Assembly (NCBI GenBank): GCA_030699685.1
Contig: JAUYLJ010000011.1
Span: 1-34,210, forward strand
DNA from: a bacterium
GTDB lineage: Bacteria > Patescibacteriota > Patescibacteriia > JAHIZJ01
Direction: 5' to 3'
Length of the DNA: 34,210 bases
Shown here piece after piece: positions 29,301 to 34,210 of this stretch. Position 1 is the first letter of the stretch. Every line of letters begins with the position of its first letter. The notes beneath the pieces are model-generated. The model ran no database searches, was not told where the DNA came from, and saw only the letters and a program-made list of their open reading frames with translations. The position numbers and the translations under genes are program-made.

Positions 29301-31028
29301 CTATTTCATAAAGGCGAGTTCACGCGTTCCGAGCCGTTTCTTCATTCCTTGAAGCGGCAATGTCACAGTAAATGTCGTCCCTTTGTTCAGCTCGGATTCG
29401 AAGCTGATGCTCCCGCCAATCGCATCCAGGATTGACTTGACGATGTAGAGCCCGAGACCGGTGCCTTTTGTATCCTTCGCTTTCACATTATCAGCCCGGA
29501 AGAGTTTTGTAAATACCTGGTTTTGCTGGTTTTTGGGAATGCCGTATCCGTTGTCGGCTACCGTTATGATGATATTTTGCTGCTTTTGTCTCACCATGAT
29601 GCGTATGCGACCGCTGGTCGGGGTGTATTTTACCGCATTGGTGATGAGATTCTGGACAATAATCCTCGTCAGATTTGGATCAGCGTTGATACTCGGAATC
29701 CGATTGTCGAAATCAGTGGTGATTTTCAGCTTCTTTCCCTGGATATCCTTATAACTTTCTCTCAACATTTCCTCAAAAACGAGAATGAGGTTGATTTTTT
29801 CGGGGTTGACGATAAAAGTTCCTATGTCCAGCCGGGAAACATTGAGCAGAGAGTTGACCAGACTTGTCATGCGGAGACTGCCAATATGGATTTCGTTCAA
29901 GAAATCTCTCTGATTTTTGGTCAGTTTGCCCGTGTCGCCGTCCAGAAGCATCTCCGTGTACCAGTTGATGGAGGTCAGCGGAGTGCGCAGCTGATGAGAA
30001 GCCAGCGCTATGAAAGAGTTTTTTGCGTGGTCGATTTCTTGCTCCCGCGTGATGTCGTGAAAGACCGCAACCACTCCAACAATTTTATTTTTTACGACTA
30101 CCGGCGAAATAGTCATGGAAACTGGGAATCTGCTTCCGTCTTTTCGAATGTAAAAATACGATTTATCAGCAATAATAGTCTTGCCCCTGAAAGCGGCGGC
30201 AATCGGGAGATTTTTTTTCGGTATCAGTTTTCCATTTTTATCCGCTACTTTCCACACCTCGAAAGACGATTTGCCAACCATCTCTCTGGCGCTCCAGCCA
30301 AGTATTTCCTCGGCCTTTTTATTCATAAGCATAATTTTTCTATCTTGATCAATCGCCACTACTCCATCGGCGATGCTTTTCAGGAGCGCTTCATCTTTTG
30401 CTTTGGCGCGCGTCAGTTCTTCTTTCTCAACCTGCAAATCCTCAAGAACGTTGCGGGCGGCGTCTCTGGCATTTTTCATTTCCTTCTCTTGTATTACAAG
30501 CTTGGCTTCCAATTTCCGCCTGCTATTCAAAGCCAAGCTCATATTTCTCGAATTTATCTCAAGTTCAGCCCATGCTGATAGACTGATAAGAAGCTCTTGC
30601 TTGCTTTTTGAAAATTTTCTCGGTTTTGTGTCCTTAATGCACAAAACGCCAATTCGCTGGCCATCTGAATTCAGAATCGGGACACCGGCGAAAAAACGTA
30701 TAAATGGCTTGCCAATCACCATTGGGTTATCGAAAAATCTCGCATCTTTTTTTGTGTCCGGTATGACCAGCACTTCATCAGCGGTCAGCGCGTGTCCGCA
30801 AAAAGAAATTGCTCGTTTGCCCTCTTTTTCGTCAATTCCGCAAGCAGATTTAAACCACTCTCGTTTTTTATCAATAAGGGTGAGAGTTGAAATGGGGACA
30901 TCAAACAACTTCGTCGCCGTGCGCGTAATGCGATCAAATCGTTCTTCCGGCTCCGTATCGAGGAGGGCTGATTGATAGAGAGAACCCAGGCGTTCTTTTT
31001 CGTTCTTGGGGATTGGCGCCGCTTTCAT
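29301..31028 (-). CDS. Soluble GAF-PAS histidine kinase
   Basis: Domain order: GAF (about 28-155; FDVPISTLTLIDKKREWFK, SFCGHALT), coiled coil (165-212), PAS (213-325; GVVAIDQDRKIMLMNKKAEEI, then FHDITREQEI), HisKA (335-400) with the phosphorylated His345 in ASHQLRTPLTSINWY, and HATPase_c (450-558) with N box NLITNAVKYT, DNGYGIP and GTGLGLYIVK. No membrane helix, so it senses an internal signal. The tail GTRELAFMK resembles the tail of the 513-aa kinase, showing paralogy. It lies 63 bases upstream of copy 3 of the receiver, its probable target. Confidence 0.95.
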   Translation of the reverse strand: MKAAPIPKNEKERLGSLYQSALLDTEPEERFDRITRTATKLFDVPISTLTLIDKKREWFKSACGIDEKEGKRAISFCGHALTADEVLVIPDTKKDARFFDNPMVIGKPFIRFFAGVPILNSDGQRIGVLCIKDTKPRKFSKSKQELLISLSAWAELEINSRNMSLALNSRRKLEAKLVIQEKEMKNARDAARNVLEDLQVEKEELTRAKAKDEALLKSIADGVVAIDQDRKIMLMNKKAEEILGWSAREMVGKSSFEVWKVADKNGKLIPKKNLPIAAAFRGKTIIADKSYFYIRKDGSRFPVSMTISPVVVKNKIVGVVAVFHDITREQEIDHAKNSFIALASHQLRTPLTSINWYTEMLLDGDTGKLTKNQRDFLNEIHIGSLRMTSLVNSLLNVSRLDIGTFIVNPEKINLILVFEEMLRESYKDIQGKKLKITTDFDNRIPSINADPNLTRIIVQNLITNAVKYTPTSGRIRIMVRQKQQNIIITVADNGYGIPKNQQNQVFTKLFRADNVKAKDTKGTGLGLYIVKSILDAIGGSISFESELNKGTTFTVTLPLQGMKKRLGTRELAFMK

Positions 31029-31059
31029 CTAATCAGCAAGCAGGAATGAGTCAGGTTGC

Positions 31060-31661
31060 TCATATCTTTTTTCCGTTACCCTTTTTGGTTTTCCGTTCCA
31101 GGGCGCTAATTTCATTCTTAAGCTCTATCATTTTTAATTCTCTCCCCACCATGCTCTTGTTTAACAATTCTAATTCTTTAATTCGATTGGTCAGATCTTT
31201 TGTTCGCTGGGAAACCTTCACCTCCAGCTCTTTGGTATATTTGGCCCGTATTCTCTCAAGATCCTTGCTGGGAGTAATATCTTCCATGGCCAAAAGATTA
31301 ATTGAACGTTATCTATTTGTCTGGCGTTCAGCATTATAATTTTTTTTCCGATTGTTTCAAAAACATGGTCAACCTCATAATCTCTCACAACCTTTTTTTC
31401 AGGCAGTATTTCATTCATCAATTTCTTCAGCCCGGGAATATCCCATTGGCCATTTCCTAATTCATACAGTAATGTGCCCTCTGTTTGTTTCTGAGAAACC
31501 AGGAAAGTTTCATAAAAAATCTTGTTTCCCGAAATTACCCGAAGATTAGAGTTAAGAATTAAGAATGGCTCCCTCGCAACATCCGCTACGGTATTCAAAT
31601 AATGCAGAGCGAGCTTTTTGGCTTCTGTGGCCTCGCTTTCTTTGTCGTGGCTATTTTTCAT
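31060..31661 (-). pseudogene. PAS-domain protein with coiled-coil tail, broken by a frameshift
   Basis: GGAGGGG lies just before the ATG at 31661. The first frame encodes a PAS domain (VAREPFLILNSNLRVISGNKIF, then KKIIMLNARQIDNVQLI) and then runs out of family sequence (FWPWKILLPAR). A second frame starting with AMEDITPSKDLERIRAKYTKELE continues the usual PAS end and a coiled coil. Adding one T in a T4 run (complement of 31292-31295) joins them cleanly. So this is one gene with a one-base deletion, or a sequencing error. The whole product would be about 200 aa, with no kinase part. Confidence 0.7.
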
Positions 31662-31703
31662 TTTCCCCTCCATTTTTTAGCTAAATTATGAATAATATTC
31701 TAT

Positions 31704-31733
31704 ATAATAGCATTTTTCACAATACCGCGTAAA
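31704..31733 (-). promoter_or_regulatory. Extended -10 promoter of the island operon
   Basis: On the minus strand TTTACG (31728-31733), an 18-base spacer ending TGC, then TATTAT (31704-31709). It lies just inside the right inverted repeat and would start the PAS, GAF-PAS kinase, receiver, Cache-HAMP, receiver transcript. Confidence 0.55.
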
Positions 31734-31761
31734 GCTGGCATTAAGCCGTGACATTGGCACT

Positions 31762-31779
31762 CTAGAACCTATCTCAAAA
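31762..31779 (-). repeat. Right copy of the 18-bp inverted repeat
   Basis: CTAGAACCTATCTCAAAA is the exact reverse complement of 26954-26971. On the minus strand, 31774-31833 reads NFLCFVLLGCMIILLRNNF and a stop within the repeat, which resembles the hydrophobic C-terminal tail of IS5-type transposases; this is only a faint likeness. The gap 31780-31881 has no other recognisable feature. Confidence 0.65.
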
Positions 31780-31881
31780 GTTATTTCTCAACAAAATAAT
31801 CATGCAACCCAGTAAAACAAAGCATAAAAAATTCGTGGTGCCATCTGAAGAGGTCCTTCGTCTTCGACTACCAATATATTT

Positions 31882-33423
31882 TTATTCATAATAGTCGGAG
31901 ATATTGAGGTTTGCAGTCAGTTCCCTGATTCCGCTTTTCATTTTTATGCCGTCCACTGGCAGCGTGAGGGTAAAAGTTGTACCCTTGCCCTCTTGAGAAA
32001 CAAAACGGATTTTCCCGCCAACGGCGTCCAGTATCGATTTTACCATATACAGGCCCAGGCCGGTGCCCTGCTTGTTTCGCTTTATCACATTGTCGCCTCG
32101 AAACAGCTTGGAAAACACTTTGTCCTGCTGATAGGATGGAATTCCGATACCGGTATCCGACACGATCCCGATAATACTTGCCCCGCGCCGGCTCAGGGCG
32201 ATGCTGACACGCCCTCTAGCAGGAGTGTATTTCACCGCGTTCGTGAGAAGATTCTGAAAAATAATCCGGATTAGGTTCGAATCAGCCATAATGCTCGGCA
32301 ATTCGGACTCAAATTCAGTTTTTAATGACAATTTTCGGCTTTGAATCTCGGGATAGCACTCTTTCAGAATGTCCTCAATGATATGGACGAGATTCACCGG
32401 TTCATGATTAACGACGAAAGTCCCAAGATCAAGCCTTGATACGTTCAATAAGGCATTCACAAGATTGGTCATGCGCCGGCTGCCTGCCAATATTTCACTC
32501 AGAAAATCTTTTTGTTTGGAAGATATTGGGCCGGCGTCTCCATCAAGCAGCATTTCCAAATACCAGTTGATGGTCGATAAGGGGCTGCTGAGCTGATGCG
32601 AAGCGAGAGAAACAAATTCGGTCTTCGCTTTGTCGATTTCCGCTTCTTTGGTAATATCCCGCTCGATGCCTACAAAAAAGACTACTACCCCGGCGTTGTC
32701 CAAGACAGGCGCGATGTGGACTTCGGCAACGTAGGTCTGTCCGTTTTTTCTTTGATTAGTGATTTTGCCAATGAAGGTCCTTTTTTTCACTTTGATCGTG
32801 TTCCAAAGATCTCGATAGAACTCCGCGGGCATCTGACCGCCCCAGAGTTTTTCGGAATCCATTTTCTGGCCGATGGCTTCAGTCCGTGAATAGCCCGTGA
32901 CCCGCTCAACCGCTTTGTTGGCAAAGAGAATCGTACCGTCAGGATCGGTGATAATAACGTGATCCGAGGCGTGTTCAACAGCCAGTTGAAACTTTTTAAG
33001 GTCCTCCATCAGGTTTTTCAGCCGCGTTTCGCTTAATTTCCTTTGGGTGATGTCAGCGGAGAGAATCAGAATTCCGCCCGGAACAGGCTCCATTCTCAAT
33101 TCATACCAACCCTTTGTACCGTTGGGAAATGTAAACTCGTTTTCCATGCTGTCCGAGTTGCCGTCAGTGAAACAGGTTTTGAGCCGGGAAAACATCTCGG
33201 TTTTCTCTATTCCGGGATACATTTCCATCATCGTTCGTCCAATCAGCTTTTCTTTGGAGTACTGGCTTTGCTGAGCGGCGGCATCATTGACATACACATA
33301 GCGCCAATCAGGAGTGATAATCTGACAGCCTTCGATCATGTGATCAAGCGACTTGCGAAAAAAATCAGGCTTGAGGTTCTGGAAAAAACTCAGGTGAAAG
33401 CTGGAGTGTTTTTTGTCCTTCAT
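31882..33423 (-). CDS. Soluble double-PAS histidine kinase
   Basis: 513 aa. PAS1 (about 24-128; EGCQIITPDWRYVYVNDAAA, then ILSADITQRKL), PAS2 (about 145-260; HVIITDPDGTILFANKAVERV, then GIERDITKEAEI), HisKA (265-330) with His276 in ASHQLSSPLSTINWY, and HATPase_c (380-489) with NLLTNAVKYT, DTGIGIP and GTGLGLYMVK. The H box reads HQLSSP where the paralogue has HQLRTP. No membrane helix is present. It is the only kinase outside the inverted-repeat segment and faces response regulator copy 1, which also lies outside; the two may have been neighbours before the insertion of the segment between them. Confidence 0.95.
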   Translation of the reverse strand: MKDKKHSSFHLSFFQNLKPDFFRKSLDHMIEGCQIITPDWRYVYVNDAAAQQSQYSKEKLIGRTMMEMYPGIEKTEMFSRLKTCFTDGNSDSMENEFTFPNGTKGWYELRMEPVPGGILILSADITQRKLSETRLKNLMEDLKKFQLAVEHASDHVIITDPDGTILFANKAVERVTGYSRTEAIGQKMDSEKLWGGQMPAEFYRDLWNTIKVKKRTFIGKITNQRKNGQTYVAEVHIAPVLDNAGVVVFFVGIERDITKEAEIDKAKTEFVSLASHQLSSPLSTINWYLEMLLDGDAGPISSKQKDFLSEILAGSRRMTNLVNALLNVSRLDLGTFVVNHEPVNLVHIIEDILKECYPEIQSRKLSLKTEFESELPSIMADSNLIRIIFQNLLTNAVKYTPARGRVSIALSRRGASIIGIVSDTGIGIPSYQQDKVFSKLFRGDNVIKRNKQGTGLGLYMVKSILDAVGGKIRFVSQEGKGTTFTLTLPVDGIKMKSGIRELTANLNISDYYE

Positions 33424-33600
33424 TGAATCAGCGAAATTTTATTACAAAAAACCAGCCATGAAGATAATATCTTTCCTTCATTAGCCATTTACAAGTTAAA
33501 ACTATTTTTCCGCTTCCCTCCACCTTCATTGCCGCTTAGTAGCAACGTATTATCTACGCACTATACCACTTATCCATCTGATATGCAAACAGTGCACAAT

Positions 33601-33774
33601 TCACCAAGTTTGTCGCCTCGCCGGGCTGGCTTTTTTCAGGTCTTCTTCAGTCTTGCCGATCAGGTTCATCCAGGCACCGCTGAATACCGGCTTGGCGTAC
33701 CAGATAAAACCTAGGATCTGCATTCCGACAATTGCCACGAGCATGGCCCAATAGTTTAACGAAACTTCAGGCAT
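33601..33774 (-). pseudogene. DUF1761 family gene, truncated second copy
   Basis: From the ATG at 33774, MPEVSLNYWAMLVAIVGMQI is almost identical to the intact copy, with the same SD region (AAAGGAGGTGA) upstream. Similarity holds to KTEEDLKKASP and then ends, giving RRQTW and a stop after 57 codons, while the family needs about 136. The remaining three membrane helices are lost. It lies in direct orientation to the intact copy, 7.2 kb away. Confidence 0.8.
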
Positions 33775-33936
33775 TATGTTCACCTCCTTTCGTATTCTTT
33801 CTATTACGATTCCACAAAACATCCTGCAAGCAAAAATCTATCAGCATAATCATAATACTGCGCCTACCAGAACGGCCCCGTTATATTCTAGGGTGCACGG
33901 AACAATCCCAATTGGTTAGGAAAGAGAGTTGTTAGT

Positions 33937-34209
33937 CTAAGAGTATGCATTTGTACCAGCTACTTGTTTTGGTATCAGGTGTTTCTTAGAAAAAGCAAAA
34001 CCTGAACCTGATTTAATATACTTTTCGAATCGTAGAGCATCTTTCTTTTCCATAAACGCGCAATACCAAACCAGTCGAAATGGCGCTTTGGAAGAAGTGT
34101 ATTTCTGTAATTTCCCATTATGCCTCGAAAGCTGCTTCTTAATATCTTCCGTGAAACCCTTGTAGTAACTGGAATCTCTACGACTTTGGATTATATATAC
34201 ATAATACAT
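33937..34209 (-). CDS. GIY-YIG domain protein (UPF0213/YhbQ-like)
   Basis: Opens MYYVYIIQSRRDSSYYKGFT, where YVYII and YKG correspond to the GIY and YIG strands of the catalytic domain; LSRHNGKLQKYT and FEKYIKSGSGFAFSKK complete it, with the conserved Arg and Glu. At 90 aa it is a stand-alone domain, related to the SLX1-like endonucleases; substrate unknown. The ATG is one base from the right edge, so the whole gene is within the window. No SD can be checked. Confidence 0.88.
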   Translation of the reverse strand: MYYVYIIQSRRDSSYYKGFTEDIKKQLSRHNGKLQKYTSSKAPFRLVWYCAFMEKKDALRFEKYIKSGSGFAFSKKHLIPKQVAGTNAYS

Positions 34210-34210
34210 A

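Noticed and set aside
29523-30578. 351-aa open frame on the plus strand
   Set aside because: It lies entirely opposite the GAF-PAS kinase, whose domains and motifs are clear; the plus-strand reading has no recognisable motif.
1-34210. CRISPR arrays, tRNA or rRNA genes
   Set aside because: No regularly spaced repeats, no cloverleaf or CCA-type pattern, and no rRNA-like conserved stretch were found by eye.

Overview
The window reads as chromosomal DNA of a bacterium from the Patescibacteria (Candidate Phyla Radiation), probably a Parcubacteria-like lineage. This is inferred from family content and not from any marker tree. The clues are a short TsaB, an acid-tailed L7/L12, a UMP kinase of the archaeal type, stand-alone receiver and GAF/PAS kinase paralogues, many small one- to three-helix membrane proteins, and few Shine-Dalgarno (SD) sites. 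TGA is used as an ordinary stop codon. No rRNA, tRNA or CRISPR array was found.

Left part (1-9.6 kb): a 5' fragment of a ribosome hibernation factor, an HTH regulator-tsaB pair, a divergent 762-aa PP2C-like/transmembrane/propeller protein, a conserved hypothetical gene, a 59-aa Cys-rich protein, the rplJ-rplL operon with a leader that looks like a transcription attenuator, a manC-mltG-pyrH operon, and pcm. Middle part (9.6-22.6 kb): a secreted CAP protein, uppP, a divergent-PAP2 protein, a minus-strand run ending in mutM, a DUF1003 protein, and a long minus-strand operon (ATP-cone/PD-(D/E)XK protein, polyprenyl synthase, uppS, 2H-like phosphoesterase, rarA, histidine phosphatase, EamA transporter). 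A thermonuclease with an Excalibur tail and an FG-GAP/L,D-transpeptidase fusion follow. Envelope building is a common theme: UppS and its prenyl partner make the lipid carrier, UppP recycles it, and MltG and the L,D-transpeptidase act on peptidoglycan.

Right part (22.6-34.2 kb) is accessory in character. It has two small proteins carrying three copies of a Cys4 zinc-binding unit, a DUF378 protein, a 463-aa membrane ORF with an internal in-frame start and signal peptide, a plastocyanin-like protein, and a 7-kb signalling island. The island holds three near-identical single-domain response regulators, two paralogous histidine kinases, a Cache-HAMP sensor with no kinase, and a frameshifted PAS protein. 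It is flanked by an intact and a truncated copy of a DUF1761 gene in direct orientation. Its inner 4.8 kb is bounded by a perfect 18-bp inverted repeat, which suggests the cluster was built by duplication and mobile-element activity. A GIY-YIG protein closes the window.

Two modes of initiation appear side by side. Some genes have a -10 box 6-8 nt before the start codon (leaderless candidates), whereas the small zinc proteins, DUF1761, one response regulator and the 463-aa ORF have strong AAGGAGG-like sites.
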